A DNA stretch of 38,989 nt from an uncultured Mycoplasma sp. (GCA_947646115.1 CANSFH010000008.1:1-38989); one strand, 5' to 3'. Positions 22,385 to 31,460 are shown, counted from the first letter of the stretch. Notes: generated by a model not told the origin, from the letters alone. A program made the numbers and translations.

Positions 22385-22566
22385 TGGATATTAAAGTTTA
22401 TCTGTATGTTTTCTTTACAATGATGTCAGTATTTATTTTAAATGGGGTTAATTTTAATGGAATAATGAAGAAGGGTAAAGAAATTGAAGCAAAATTATTA
22501 GTATTAGTTCTTAGTTTTGCTTTAAGCTATTTGTTGACTAATTTTGTGCTAGATTTTATTTCTTAA
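22384..22566 (+). CDS. small membrane protein, DUF1146/YwzB-like, 60 aa
   Basis: Two hydrophobic helices (about 5-21 and 40-58) are joined by a short charged loop (KKGKEIEAK). Size and layout match the DUF1146 family of Firmicutes membrane proteins, with a loop after an N-rich segment (NGVNFNGIM). The ATG overlaps the rpiB stop, so it is coupled to rpiB. Function unknown. The family call rests on pattern, not on a search. Confidence 0.55.
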   Translation: MDIKVYLYVFFTMMSVFILNGVNFNGIMKKGKEIEAKLLVLVLSFALSYLLTNFVLDFIS

Positions 22567-22603
22567 ATATGTTAGTATAATGATTTAAGAAAGGGAAAAA
22601 CTT

Positions 22604-22843
22604 ATGGAAACAAAAAGAGAGTATTTAGAAAAGATGCAAGGTGCACTTTCGTCAATTCGAATACTTAAAGTCTATTATGAAATGGAAAGTGCTGTTAGAT
22701 TTATGGCATTTGATACAGTGCAAGCGGCAGTATGTTCTAGTGTACAAGCAGCAGAATTAACTCCTGAAAGATTTGTGGGTTGTGATTCTATTTATGGGGA
22801 AGCAGTAGATGCTAATAATACAAATAAAGTTGCTAGAAGATAA
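22604..22843 (+). CDS. uncharacterised 79-aa protein
   Basis: A small soluble protein with a possible helix MQGALSSIRILKVYYEMESA, an Ala/Val/Gln-rich middle (FDTVQAAVCSSVQAAEL), and a basic end. I do not recognise it. It has a good ribosome site (AAGAAAGGG) and a possible TATAAT at 22576-22581. It lies 37 bp after the DUF1146 gene and just before the prmC terminator. Confidence 0.55.
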   Translation: METKREYLEKMQGALSSIRILKVYYEMESAVRFMAFDTVQAAVCSSVQAAELTPERFVGCDSIYGEAVDANNTNKVARR

Positions 22844-22846
22844 AAA

Positions 22847-22862
22847 AACACCAGTAGGTGTT
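22847..22862 (-). terminator. terminator of prfA-prmC
   Basis: AACACC / GGTGTT with a 4-nt loop, then a T7 tract on the minus strand. It overlaps the prmC stop. Confidence 0.75.
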
Positions 22863-23580
22863 ATTCTGTTTCAATAAATATGAATCTATCATAATTATTA
22901 TAATCTTTTTCTATAGTAATTTTGGAATTAGGAAAATAGCTGGTGGCTATTTTTTTTATGTATTCAGCTTGGGTTGCGCCAATTTCAAAAATGATTGTAC
23001 CTTTGGAATTTAATATTGAAGGAGCAATACTTAAAATACGTTCATAGAACTCTAATCCATCATTATTTGCATAAAGGGCAATAAGTGGTTCATACTTTGT
23101 TTCAGGGGATGTATATTCATCTTTTTTTACATATGGGGGATTAGATATAATGCAATCATATTTTTTATTGGGAATCTCTTTTAAAATATCCATATGAAAG
23201 AAATTTATATTAAACTTATTTTCTAGAGCGTTATTTTGTGCTACTTTTAAAGCTCTATCGCTAATATCACAAGCGTCGATATTTAGGTTTAAGTGCTTTT
23301 TTAAAGTTATAGCTATGGCACCACTACCAGTACATATATCAATAGCATTTTGATAATTTTTATTTTTGAGATATTTAATTGTTTTATCTACTAAAAGTTC
23401 AGTTTCAAAACGAGGAATTAAAACACTTTCATTAACATTTATTTTAGTGTTATAAAAATCAACGTATCCTATTAAGTATTGGATAGGATAGTTTTGCTCT
23501 AATTTCTTTTTGGCTTCTTCGAAATTATCTTTATATATTTCTTTTAATAATTTTAAATCAGCCTCACCAATATTATTCAA
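22861..23580 (-). CDS. prmC: release factor glutamine methyltransferase PrmC
   Basis: About 239 aa. It has the PrmC features: an N-terminal helical segment, PIQYLIGYVDFYNTKINVNE, VLIPRFETELLVD, AIDICTGSGAIAITLKK (SAM site), the catalytic ISNPPYVKKDEY, and a final FEIGATQAEYI. It methylates the glutamine of the GGQ motif in PrfA, whose gene lies directly upstream. The start is uncertain: TTG 23580 has GGTGA five bases away and overlaps the prfA stop by 8 bp, while TTG 23595 would lack a good ribosome site. Confidence 0.93.
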   Translation of the reverse strand: MNNIGEADLKLLKEIYKDNFEEAKKKLEQNYPIQYLIGYVDFYNTKINVNESVLIPRFETELLVDKTIKYLKNKNYQNAIDICTGSGAIAITLKKHLNLNIDACDISDRALKVAQNNALENKFNINFFHMDILKEIPNKKYDCIISNPPYVKKDEYTSPETKYEPLIALYANNDGLEFYERILSIAPSILNSKGTIIFEIGATQAEYIKKIATSYFPNSKITIEKDYNNYDRFIFIETE

Positions 23581-24637
23581 AAGATTCACCAGCAAGTTTA
23601 AGTCTTAAATCTTCTGTTTGAAGAGCTTCTATAACCGGTTCTAATTCACCATCCATTACTCTATCTAAACTCATAATAGAGAAATTAATACGATGGTCTG
23701 TAACACGGTTTTGAGGATAGTTATATGTTCTTATTTTTTCACTTCTATCGCCTGTACCAATTTTATTTTTACGTTCAGCGCCTAATTCTTGATCTTCTTT
23801 ATTTCTGATTTCATCATTTATTTTAATTTTTAACATGTTCATGGCACGTTCTCTATTTTTTAATTGGCTACGTTCAACTTGGCAAGTTACAGCGATACCT
23901 GTTGGAATGTGAGTAAGTCTTACAGCAGAGTTAGAAGTATTAACTGATTGACCTCCAGCGCCACTTGAGTGGTAAACGTCCATTTTAATATCACTTTCTT
24001 TAATTTCAATATTAGCAGTTTCAACTTCTGGCATAACAAGAACTGTGGCTGTAGATGTATGAACGCGACCTTGAGTTTCAGTAACAGGTACACGTTGAAC
24101 ACGATGAGAACCACTTTCATATTTTAATTTTTTATAAACATCGTCACCTTTAATCATAATTTCTACTTGAGAATATCCACCACTTGTACCTTCGATAGTA
24201 TGAAGTTCTTCAATTTTCCAACCATTTTTCTCGGCATAATATGTGTACATACGATATAAGTCGCCAGCAAAGATATTTGCTTCGTCACCGCCAGCAGCAC
24301 CACGGATTTCCATAATAACATTTTTGCCATCATTTTCATCTTTAGGAACAAGTAATATTTCTAATTCTTTAGTAATAGTTTCTAGTTTAGTTTTAAGTTC
24401 TTCAAGTTCTAAAGTAGCCATATCTTTTAATTCTTCATCTTTCATGAGTTCTTTAGCATCTTCAATCCCTTGAATTGTTTCTTGGTATTCATGATATTTA
24501 GTAACTGTTTCTTCTAAATCACGTGATTCTTTAGATAATGTTTTTAATTTATTGTAATCACTTATAATATCAGGGTCAGTTAATAAAGTTTGCAATTCAT
24601 TATATTTTGCTTCAATAGCATTTAATCTTTCAAACAT
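23573..24637 (-). CDS. prfA: peptide chain release factor 1
   Basis: A 354-aa class I release factor. It has AAGGDEANIFAGDLYRMYTY, then GSHRVQRVPVTETQGRVHTS, the codon-recognition region, and SSGAGGQSVNTSNSAVRLTH with the catalytic GGQ, and RSEKIRTYNYPQNRVTDHRI. It recognises UAA and UAG stop codons. It is coupled to prmC, which modifies its GGQ glutamine. Length and order are as in other Firmicutes. The ribosome site is AAAGGAG. Confidence 0.97.
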   Translation of the reverse strand: MFERLNAIEAKYNELQTLLTDPDIISDYNKLKTLSKESRDLEETVTKYHEYQETIQGIEDAKELMKDEELKDMATLELEELKTKLETITKELEILLVPKDENDGKNVIMEIRGAAGGDEANIFAGDLYRMYTYYAEKNGWKIEELHTIEGTSGGYSQVEIMIKGDDVYKKLKYESGSHRVQRVPVTETQGRVHTSTATVLVMPEVETANIEIKESDIKMDVYHSSGAGGQSVNTSNSAVRLTHIPTGIAVTCQVERSQLKNRERAMNMLKIKINDEIRNKEDQELGAERKNKIGTGDRSEKIRTYNYPQNRVTDHRINFSIMSLDRVMDGELEPVIEALQTEDLRLKLAGESFE

Positions 24638-24667
24638 GTAAATGCTCCTTTCTTAAAATCTAATATA

Positions 24668-24676
24668 ATTATATCA
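24668..24676 (-). promoter_or_regulatory. extended -10 promoter of prfA-prmC
   Basis: The minus strand reads TGATATAAT, 30 bp before the prfA start, downstream of the rpoE terminator. Confidence 0.5.
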
Positions 24677-24692
24677 AAAATGGTTAAAAAAA

Positions 24693-24709
24693 CAAACATT
24701 AACTGTTTG
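24693..24709 (-). terminator. terminator of rpoE
   Basis: CAAACA / TGTTTG stem with a 5-nt loop and a T7 tract on the minus strand. It overlaps the rpoE stop codon. Confidence 0.65.
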
Positions 24710-25139
24710 CTTCTTCATCATCAACATCAATTACTACTAAATCCTCTAAATCATCATCTGGTAAGTCGTCATCATTATCAGCATCATAAAAAATGTCGTC
24801 TTCATTTTCTTCTTCTTCAAGAATATCTTCTGATTTAACTTCTTCTTCAGAAATTATTTCCTCTTCTTCTTCATCAATAATAACTTTTGGATTGTGTAAT
24901 TCTTTTAAATCCCAAGAACCATCTTCTAACATAATAAATCTTTTGTCAGTAGTAAGAAGTTCAAAGAATGCGGCAATGTTATCTTCAAAATCTTTTTCGC
25001 TTAATGCTAGAGCATCGCATACTTTTTTAAAAAGAACATTAATTTTCATTTTTGTTTTTTCTTCGTTTAAGATTACGTAAGCAATATCATCGTAATTCAT
25101 AGTTTCAAGTTCGTCTTTACTTATATCACTTAATTTCAT
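24699..25139 (-). CDS. rpoE: RNA polymerase delta subunit
   Basis: A 146-aa protein with an N-terminal HARE-HTH domain (MKLSDISKDELETMNYDDIA through LLTTDKRFIMLEDGSWDLKE) and a long acidic tail of Asp/Glu (about 87-143). This is the delta subunit of Firmicutes RNA polymerase, which recycles the enzyme and tunes promoter choice. argS lies upstream on the same strand but ends before its promoter. In Bacillus the neighbours are argS-rpoE-pyrG; here prfA follows. Confidence 0.96.
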   Translation of the reverse strand: MKLSDISKDELETMNYDDIAYVILNEEKTKMKINVLFKKVCDALALSEKDFEDNIAAFFELLTTDKRFIMLEDGSWDLKELHNPKVIIDEEEEEIISEEEVKSEDILEEEENEDDIFYDADNDDDLPDDDLEDLVVIDVDDEEANS

Positions 25140-25216
25140 AATTTTCTCCTTTTTGTTAGTTTCAAAACATTATATGTATACAATTTATTTTTGTGTACGG
25201 GTTTCTAACTTTTGTA

Positions 25217-25245
25217 ATTGTAATATGTATTTATATATTTGTCAA
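25217..25245 (-). promoter_or_regulatory. promoter of rpoE
   Basis: The minus strand reads TTGACA (25245-25240), 17 bp, TACAAT (25222-25217), giving a leader of about 70 nt. Confidence 0.65.
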
Positions 25246-25253
25246 TTATTAAT

Positions 25254-26999
25254 TTACATTTTTTCAGGAATATTTATACCAAGAATATTTAGAAGATAAG
25301 AATTGTTTTCATATATTACTTTGGTTAGGGTTAACCAAGAAGCGCGAATAAGATTATTTTCTTCAGTTAATACGCGATTTTCAGCATAAAAGTTATTATA
25401 TAAGTTAGTTATTTTATAAAGATATTCTGCGATTTCATTTAGAGAACAATTTTCAAAACTTCTTTTAATAATTCGTTTTAAATCAAGCATGGCTAGAATA
25501 ATTTTACGTTCAGCATTAGTTTTAATGATTTCTATTTTATTTCCTGCAAGATTGTTTTCTTTAGCTTTTTTTAATAAAGATTTCATTCTTATAGTTGAGT
25601 AAAGTAAATATGTGCCAGTTTTACCATTGAGATCTGTGAATTTTTCGATATCAAAATTATAGTCAGTTTCTCTATAAGGTAAAAGGTCAGCGTATTTAAT
25701 TGCTGCGACTGCGATATCTTTAGCTATGGCTTTTCTATTTTCTGTAATATTTTCTAAAAGTCTTTCTTCACATTTATTAGTTACCATTTCAATCAGATTA
25801 GCAAGAGGCATAACTCCACCATCTCTAGTTTTAAATGGTTTGCCATCAGGTCCATTCATTGTGCCAAAGCCATTAAAGACTAATTTTAAATTTTCTTTTA
25901 TAATTTTACTTTTATATGATGCTCTAAATACTTGTTTAAAGTGAAGCTCTTGACGTTTGTCTACCATATACCAGATTTCATCAATGTTGTATTTATGAGT
26001 ACGTTCCCAGATAGCAGCTAAATCTGTAGTTTCATAAGAGATAGCGCCATTACTTTTGATTAAAATTAGTGGAGGTACTTCTAGTTTATCGGTTTCTTCA
26101 TTTACATTAATTACTTTAGCGCCTTCACTTGTTTCTATGATTTTTTTTCTATATAAAAATTCCATCATTTCATCAATGTATTCAGCGTTATTAGATTCGC
26201 CTTCCCATAAATCAAAAGAAACATTTAAATCTTTATAGATTTTTTTTATTTCACTAACGCTAACTTCCACTATTTTTTGCCATAAAGTATAATATCCTAA
26301 ATGTTTATTTTGAAGTTCATAGTTGATTTTTCGAGCATTCTCCATTATTTCAGCATTTTCTTTAGCTTTTTGGGTAGCAATCGGATAAAGTTCTAATAAG
26401 TCTTCATTAGTTATCGTAAAATTAACAGGTTCACCATTATAATTATGTTTAAAATAATCAAGTTCAGGATGTCTAGTTTTAATTTCTAAAATAACCATGC
26501 CCATGGGACGACCCCAATCGCCAAGATGAACATCAGATATAGTAGTACATCCGACAGCATTACAAAGTCTTTTTAATGCTTCACCAATATTAGCGCTACG
26601 TAAATGGCCAACGTGTAAAACTTTAGCAACATTAGGGCCACCATAATCTAAAAATATTTTTTTATTAATGTCTAAATTGTAATTAATATTTATATTTTCA
26701 TTGGATTCATTCATGAAATCAATTAGAAAACTGTCATTAAAAGTTAAATTTATAAAACCAGGGCCAGCTACAGATGCTTCTTTGATTTCAGGATATTCTT
26801 TTATTAATGTAATAAGTTCACTAGCAATTTCTATGGGATTTTTGTGATACTTTTTAGCAAGGGGCATTATACCATTGTATTGATAGTCGCCAAGTTCAGG
26901 ACGATTAGAAGGATTTATTATTACTTCTTCTGGTTCATAATTTAAATCATTTAAACTTTTTTTAATTTTAAGTTCTATATCTCGTATTTTATATGTCAT
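25254..26999 (-). CDS. argS: arginyl-tRNA synthetase
   Basis: A 581-aa class I synthetase. It has the N-terminal additional domain, the HIGH motif as KVLHVGHLRSANIGEAL (about 123-139), and the KMSKS-region equivalent as GPDGKPFKTRDGGV. ArgS often lacks a canonical KMSK, so this is normal. The C-terminal DALR anticodon domain begins near YLLYSTIRMKSLL. It attaches arginine to tRNA-Arg. It overlaps the upstream ywiB gene by 11 bp, as the Bacillus ywiB-argS pair does. Confidence 0.97.
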   Translation of the reverse strand: MTYKIRDIELKIKKSLNDLNYEPEEVIINPSNRPELGDYQYNGIMPLAKKYHKNPIEIASELITLIKEYPEIKEASVAGPGFINLTFNDSFLIDFMNESNENININYNLDINKKIFLDYGGPNVAKVLHVGHLRSANIGEALKRLCNAVGCTTISDVHLGDWGRPMGMVILEIKTRHPELDYFKHNYNGEPVNFTITNEDLLELYPIATQKAKENAEIMENARKINYELQNKHLGYYTLWQKIVEVSVSEIKKIYKDLNVSFDLWEGESNNAEYIDEMMEFLYRKKIIETSEGAKVINVNEETDKLEVPPLILIKSNGAISYETTDLAAIWERTHKYNIDEIWYMVDKRQELHFKQVFRASYKSKIIKENLKLVFNGFGTMNGPDGKPFKTRDGGVMPLANLIEMVTNKCEERLLENITENRKAIAKDIAVAAIKYADLLPYRETDYNFDIEKFTDLNGKTGTYLLYSTIRMKSLLKKAKENNLAGNKIEIIKTNAERKIILAMLDLKRIIKRSFENCSLNEIAEYLYKITNLYNNFYAENRVLTEENNLIRASWLTLTKVIYENNSYLLNILGINIPEKM

Positions 27000-27345
27000 C
27001 TATATCACTCCCTATAGTAATGTTTATTTGAAGGCCTTTTTCTTGACTTGCTAATTTGTAAGCAATTTTGATATTTCTATTATTATCATTTTCGTAATTA
27101 ATATAATCTATTGGTATATTTAGATAATCAGGAAGACCTTTGATTTTTAAAGTACACTCGTTATTAGTTATTTTTAAAATTGATTCATTGTTTTCTTTGG
27201 TAAAACTAAAATTATGTAAATTTATTTTGATGGTATCGTTATCTGTATGGTAAGTGAGATAGTCATCGTCTAAAGTACAAATAGTATTTTCGCTAAAAAG
27301 AAGATTATTTTCTTCATAAGTTTTGATAATAATAGATTTATTCAT
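26989..27345 (-). CDS. ywiB: YwiB/DUF1934 family protein
   Basis: A 118-aa calycin-like beta protein. Alternating short strands (NTICTLDDDYLTYHTDNDTI, NESILKITNNECTLKIKGLP) end with IKIAYKLASQEKGLQINITI, the conserved close of DUF1934. The link to argS immediately downstream, with overlapping ends, is the Bacillus gene order and supports the call. The molecular role is unknown. No signal peptide. Confidence 0.8.
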   Translation of the reverse strand: MNKSIIIKTYEENNLLFSENTICTLDDDYLTYHTDNDTIKINLHNFSFTKENNESILKITNNECTLKIKGLPDYLNIPIDYINYENDNNRNIKIAYKLASQEKGLQINITIGSDIDDI

Positions 27346-27369
27346 AATTCGCCTTCTTTTACTAGATAA

Positions 27370-27398
27370 ATTATACTAGATATAGACAATAAAAACAA
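27370..27398 (-). promoter_or_regulatory. promoter of ywiB-argS
   Basis: The minus strand reads TTGTTT, 17 bp, TATAAT. Confidence 0.6.
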
Positions 27399-27528
27399 TA
27401 AAAAATATTAGCTTATTAGTATAATTATAATTAGTATTATATTAAATTTTTTTATAATAATTGGCTATTTTTAATCTTTATTTATAATTTTTCTTTTTTA
27501 TTACATATTAATATTGGGTGAGTATCTA

Positions 27529-29484
27529 ATGAAACCATTAAGATTTTTATTTAAAATGGGAATATTTACTTTTGTTTCTTTTATTGTTGTTATAATTGGA
27601 TTATATACTTATGCTTTTTTAAGTCCTAAACTAGAGCTAAAAACAGCGGGGCAGTATTATATATATGATGGTAAAGATGAACTCTTGTATCAAGGATCAA
27701 GAACAAGTAAATGGGCGGAGCTGGAGAATATAAATTATAATTTAATTAACGCTGTTATTAGTATAGAAGATAAAAATTTTTATAATCATCATGGGTTTGA
27801 TTATCTTAGAATAGCTAAAGCAATGTATCAGAATATTAAAAATGGTAAAATAACTCAAGGAGCTTCCACTATTTCTCAACAATATGTAAAAAATATTTAT
27901 TTAGATTTTGATTCTACTTGGGGAAGAAAAATAGAAGAAGCTTTTTTAACTTTAGAGTTAGAAGTACATTATTCCAAAGATGAAATATTAGAAGGGTATT
28001 TAAATACTATAAATTATGGGCAAGGTAACTATGGAATTGCTAATGCTAGTAGATACTATTTTAATAAAGAGCCAATAGATTTAAATTTGGAAGAATCTCT
28101 TATATTAGCAGGTATTCCTAATAGCCCTGCTTATTATAATCCAGTTGCTAATTATGATTTATCGATAAAAAGAGCGAAAATAGTAGGGCAAAGTATGGTT
28201 AACAATGGATTTATTACACAAGATGAATTAAATAATTTATTTAAAGATAAAGTTGAAATTTATGGTAAAGTATCAGAAGAAAATTTAGATATGTTATTAT
28301 ATTATCAGGATGCAGTTTTGCAAGAGCTTAAGGCTTTAAAAACTATTCCTGAAACTTTAATCCAAAATGGTGGTATTAAAGTTTATACTTATCTTGATTT
28401 ACAAGCACAAGAAACTTTAGAAAAAAATATTCTTAAATATACTAATGGCACTGATTTACAATCAGCTAGTGTTATAGTTGATCCGAGTACAGGAGGAGTT
28501 ATTGCTTTATCTGGCGGAGTTAATTATGCTAAAAGTCAATATAACCGAGCTACTCAAGCTTCTAGACAGGTTGGGTCGACAATGAAACCATTTTTATATT
28601 ATGGGGCACTTGAGGAAGGGATGACATCTTCATCAACTTTTAATAGTCAGTATACATCTTTTACATTAAGTAATGGCAATGTTTATGCTCCTAAAAATTA
28701 TGGGTCTTTATATGCTAATAAACCGATTACAATGGCAGAAGCAATTGCAGTATCGGATAATGTATATGCAGTTAAAACAAATATATTTTTAGGACCTGAA
28801 AAATTAATTGAAACAGCTAAAAAAGTAGGAATAAAATCAGAATTAAACGCTGTGCCTTCTTTAGCTTTGGGTACAAGTGGGATTTCAGTTATGGATATGG
28901 CAAGAGGGTATAATACTTTTGCTACAGGAGGATATCAAAAAGAAGTATCTTTAATTAGGCGAGTAGAAGATAAAAATGGTAATATTTTGTATGAAAAAAA
29001 GGATAAAAATGATTTGGTTTTAAACGTAAATTATACTTATATTTTAAATGAAATGTTAAATGGAACAACGAAGTCACAATTTAGTGATTATGCTAATCCT
29101 ACAGCTTTGATAATTGCTTCTCAATTATCGCGAAAATATGCTATTAAAACAGGAACTACAACAAGTGACTATTGGACGGTGGGTTATAATCCTGATATTT
29201 TAATGATTACTTGGATGGGGTATGATGATAATAGAGACGTAGAGACTAAATATTCGCAGTTAACAAAACATATTTGGGCTGATACAGTGGAAGATATTTT
29301 AAAAGGTAAAGAGGCTAAATGGTATGATATGCCTGAAAATGTGGTTGGGGAAGTTTTAGATGCTGTTTCAGGAAAACCTACAAAAGATACTAGTAAAGCC
29401 ACAATATTTTATTATGTTAAAGGTTCAGAAAATAAATTTAGTGATGCAGAATATGTATTTAAAGAACAGGATGAAGAAGATTGA
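27529..29484 (+). CDS. class A penicillin-binding protein (PBP1-type)
   Basis: About 651 aa with one N-terminal membrane helix. The GT51 transglycosylase domain has ISIEDKNFYNHHGFDYLRIA (catalytic Glu), GASTISQQYVKNIYL and EILEGYLNTINYGQGNYGI. The transpeptidase domain has SRQVGSTMKPFLYY (SxxK serine), VSDN (SxN) and KTGTTTSDYW (KTG). It polymerises and cross-links peptidoglycan outside the membrane. It is shorter than Bacillus PBP1 and closer in size to PBP1F/PBP2D, some of which serve in spore wall synthesis. ATG 27529 is preferred: GGGTGAG sits upstream, while TTG 27514 overlaps that site. Confidence 0.95.
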   Translation: MKPLRFLFKMGIFTFVSFIVVIIGLYTYAFLSPKLELKTAGQYYIYDGKDELLYQGSRTSKWAELENINYNLINAVISIEDKNFYNHHGFDYLRIAKAMYQNIKNGKITQGASTISQQYVKNIYLDFDSTWGRKIEEAFLTLELEVHYSKDEILEGYLNTINYGQGNYGIANASRYYFNKEPIDLNLEESLILAGIPNSPAYYNPVANYDLSIKRAKIVGQSMVNNGFITQDELNNLFKDKVEIYGKVSEENLDMLLYYQDAVLQELKALKTIPETLIQNGGIKVYTYLDLQAQETLEKNILKYTNGTDLQSASVIVDPSTGGVIALSGGVNYAKSQYNRATQASRQVGSTMKPFLYYGALEEGMTSSSTFNSQYTSFTLSNGNVYAPKNYGSLYANKPITMAEAIAVSDNVYAVKTNIFLGPEKLIETAKKVGIKSELNAVPSLALGTSGISVMDMARGYNTFATGGYQKEVSLIRRVEDKNGNILYEKKDKNDLVLNVNYTYILNEMLNGTTKSQFSDYANPTALIIASQLSRKYAIKTGTTTSDYWTVGYNPDILMITWMGYDDNRDVETKYSQLTKHIWADTVEDILKGKEAKWYDMPENVVGEVLDAVSGKPTKDTSKATIFYYVKGSENKFSDAEYVFKEQDEED

Positions 29485-29485
29485 T

Positions 29486-29509
29486 GTTAGTAATTTAATA
29501 GTTACTAAC
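29486..29509 (+). terminator. terminator of the PBP gene
   Basis: GTTAGTAA / TTACTAAC stem with an 8-nt loop, then TTTTCTTTT. Confidence 0.7.
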
Positions 29510-29587
29510 TTTTCTTTTGGTAAATACTGCGAAATATTTCGAACGATTTTTTGGCATTATAGATGTTTTCATTTAGAATATAATCTT

Positions 29588-29726
29588 GAGCGTTGGGGCT
29601 AATGCTTTAACTTATTTACTATCTACTTCCTTTACTCTTTAGGGTTTTGGTTAAAAGTAACCAAATAAAAAAACATTAGTCATAAAGATAAGACTAATGC
29701 TGAACAGGCTTTGAACTCCAACGCTC
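29588..29726. repeat. nested inverted and direct repeats between the PBP and RHH genes
   Basis: GAGCGTTGG (29588-29596) and CCAACGCTC (29718-29726) are a perfect inverted pair. Within it lie TTTGGTTA/TAACCAAA (29646-29665) and CATTAGTC/GACTAATG (29674-29699, a terminator). CTAATGC also occurs as a direct repeat at 29599-29605 and 29694-29700, each followed within a few bases by AAC. No gene is present in 29485-29768. Confidence 0.5.
29667..29699 (-). terminator. terminator of the surface protein-RHH operon
   Basis: On the minus strand the stem CATTAGTC/GACTAATG with a 10-nt loop is followed by a T7 tract. Confidence 0.75.
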
Positions 29727-29768
29727 TACTAAATTTAGTTTATCGTAAAATAATATATATTGTAAATA

Positions 29769-29936
29769 CTATTTATCCATATTATCTAAAGCATAATTGC
29801 AAGCATCGATAACAAATTGGGAGAATGTTATTTTTTTATCAGTAGCTTTATTTATTTTATTAATTAGTTCTTTGGGAAACCTAATACACTTATTATTAGT
29901 TTCTTCTTTTTGTTTTTCTGCTATTTTAAACTTCAT
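29769..29936 (-). CDS. ribbon-helix-helix (Arc/CopG-like) small regulator, 55 aa
   Basis: ATG 29936 to TAG 29769. The sequence has a basic N-terminus (MKFKIAEKQKEE), a likely beta strand KCIRFPKELINKINKATDK and the helix ITFSQFVIDACNYALDNM. Strand-helix-helix with RFPKEL is the ribbon-helix-helix pattern seen in Arc/CopG/ParD-type repressors. It lies 11 bp downstream of the surface protein gene and ends before a strong terminator, so the two are one operon. No toxin gene adjoins it. It may bind the palindrome GAGCGCTC upstream of the operon, but this is inference. Confidence 0.65.
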   Translation of the reverse strand: MKFKIAEKQKEETNNKCIRFPKELINKINKATDKKITFSQFVIDACNYALDNMDK

Positions 29937-29947
29937 ATAATACCTCA

Positions 29948-31387
29948 TTATTGGACTACATAAGGGTCATTCATAGTGCCGGTTCCTGTTAGTGTTATAT
30001 CAGGGCGTAGATTTATGACAGGTCTTAAACCTCTTGCATCATGAACGTATTCGCTACCACTATAATTTATATTTCCTCCAGACAAAATATCAACTGCTCT
30101 AGCCGGTACTGAGTATTCATAATAACTAAGTGGCGATATAGTCCAATAATTTTGACCTGTATATACATAATATTTTTTATTTCCCTCCTTCATTCTGCCG
30201 CCAGCCATTGCAGCCTCATCAGCACTTATTAATCCTATTGGATATCTTAATGTTTTATTGCCTTTTGAAGAACCATTTACTGTGTAAAAATCTTCTGTTT
30301 GACATGTTAAACTAGGTGAATCTGACATCAACCTCACATATGCACCATAATATGTTTTAGTTGATCCTGTTCCACCAGAATTATTTATTGTAGTATTACT
30401 GGTACTTGGTGTTCTATCGCCACAAAACCCTTCGATATAATCAAGGCTATTGGAATATACTGAAAGATTATCAGAATACCATGTTTCTAGATTTGTTAAT
30501 ATTGTGGAGTTGGTTTCTAATCCATGAGCGTTCCCAATGGTGTATTTAAAACCTACATATGCATTATCTCTGGAATCTGTATTAAATACACTTTCTTCCA
30601 ATCCTAGTATTTTTCCATTTTCTCTTGGTGTTCCACCATCATAAATAATTCGGATACTTTCATTACTATTAATTCTAATAATTCTCCAATACATATCTGT
30701 TCCTGCTTTAATGCCAATTTTACAATTAGTTTTGTAACCATTTGTAGAGTTTTGGCATTTAGATAAAGAGTCATACATCCTATAATATTCTGAAGTTGAA
30801 TTATAATATCCAAAATACAAATCATGACTGTGTTTTCCAAATTTTATGTAGTTATTTGTTACTGCTCCTCTAAAATAGTAAGTATCTTTTCCTGTTTCAT
30901 CTTGAGTTTTATATACTCCTTCGTCAGTTGTTGAGACTGTACTAAAATTTGGTATTCCAGATTTGATTGTTACGTTAGACAATACAGTTTCTCCTGCTGA
31001 TACTTTCTTATTAAAATATAAGTAACATTTATCGCCTTTTGATAGCTTTGATATTACATGATTGCCATTTTCATTAGTATATAATTTGGCATTATTATCT
31101 TTACTTCCATTTAAATTACAATAACTTTTACTTTCATTTATTGTATATCCTGATTCAGGCATTGTAGTTATTTCTATATCTCCTGCTCCATCATTTTTGT
31201 ACATAGCGATAATATTAAAATCTGGTATCTTATAGTTTATTGTACCTTCGGCTATTTTCATATTTTTTGTTGTTTGATACTTGGCAAAACTTTGATGCAC
31301 TATTAAAACAATAGCTATCGTTACAAATACTATTACTCCGATTATTATTTCTTTTTTATGACTTTTTCTTATTACTTCAAATTGCAT
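29948..31387 (-). CDS. membrane-anchored surface protein with large exported domain, 479 aa
   Basis: A basic N-terminus and a membrane helix (about 14-33) are followed by about 440 residues outside. An Asn/Ser/Thr/Tyr-rich beta region contains SYCNLNG and DKCYLYFNKKV. A C-terminal domain has DMYWRIIRINSNESIRIIYDG, FCGDRTPSTSNT, YPIGLISADEAAMAGGRM, YWTISPLSYYEYSVPARAVD and ARGLRPVINLRPDI, ending in TGTGTMNDPYVVQ. This resembles the lectin-like DUF6273/FGE-type domains abundant in gut Bacilli surface proteins. Several Cys residues could form disulfides. It is followed by the RHH gene and faces a tandem-XRE regulator. It is probably a host or wall contact protein under tight control. Confidence 0.7.
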   Translation of the reverse strand: MQFEVIRKSHKKEIIIGVIVFVTIAIVLIVHQSFAKYQTTKNMKIAEGTINYKIPDFNIIAMYKNDGAGDIEITTMPESGYTINESKSYCNLNGSKDNNAKLYTNENGNHVISKLSKGDKCYLYFNKKVSAGETVLSNVTIKSGIPNFSTVSTTDEGVYKTQDETGKDTYYFRGAVTNNYIKFGKHSHDLYFGYYNSTSEYYRMYDSLSKCQNSTNGYKTNCKIGIKAGTDMYWRIIRINSNESIRIIYDGGTPRENGKILGLEESVFNTDSRDNAYVGFKYTIGNAHGLETNSTILTNLETWYSDNLSVYSNSLDYIEGFCGDRTPSTSNTTINNSGGTGSTKTYYGAYVRLMSDSPSLTCQTEDFYTVNGSSKGNKTLRYPIGLISADEAAMAGGRMKEGNKKYYVYTGQNYWTISPLSYYEYSVPARAVDILSGGNINYSGSEYVHDARGLRPVINLRPDITLTGTGTMNDPYVVQ

Positions 31388-31420
31388 TATTTATCCCTTC
31401 CTTACAAAGTTCTAAATAAT

Positions 31421-31428
31421 GAGCGCTC
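31421..31428. promoter_or_regulatory. palindrome in the leader of the surface protein gene
   Basis: A perfect 8-bp palindrome GAGCGCTC inside TAATGAGCGCTCAATTA, an imperfect longer dyad, lies between the promoter and the start. It is a candidate operator for the RHH or XRE regulator. Confidence 0.45.
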
Positions 31429-31460
31429 AATTATATTAGAAATTTATCATTTACATTATT

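Noticed and set aside
24793..25080. Ser-rich 95-codon frame on the plus strand
   Set aside because: It is the complement of the acidic Asp/Glu tail of the RNA polymerase delta subunit.
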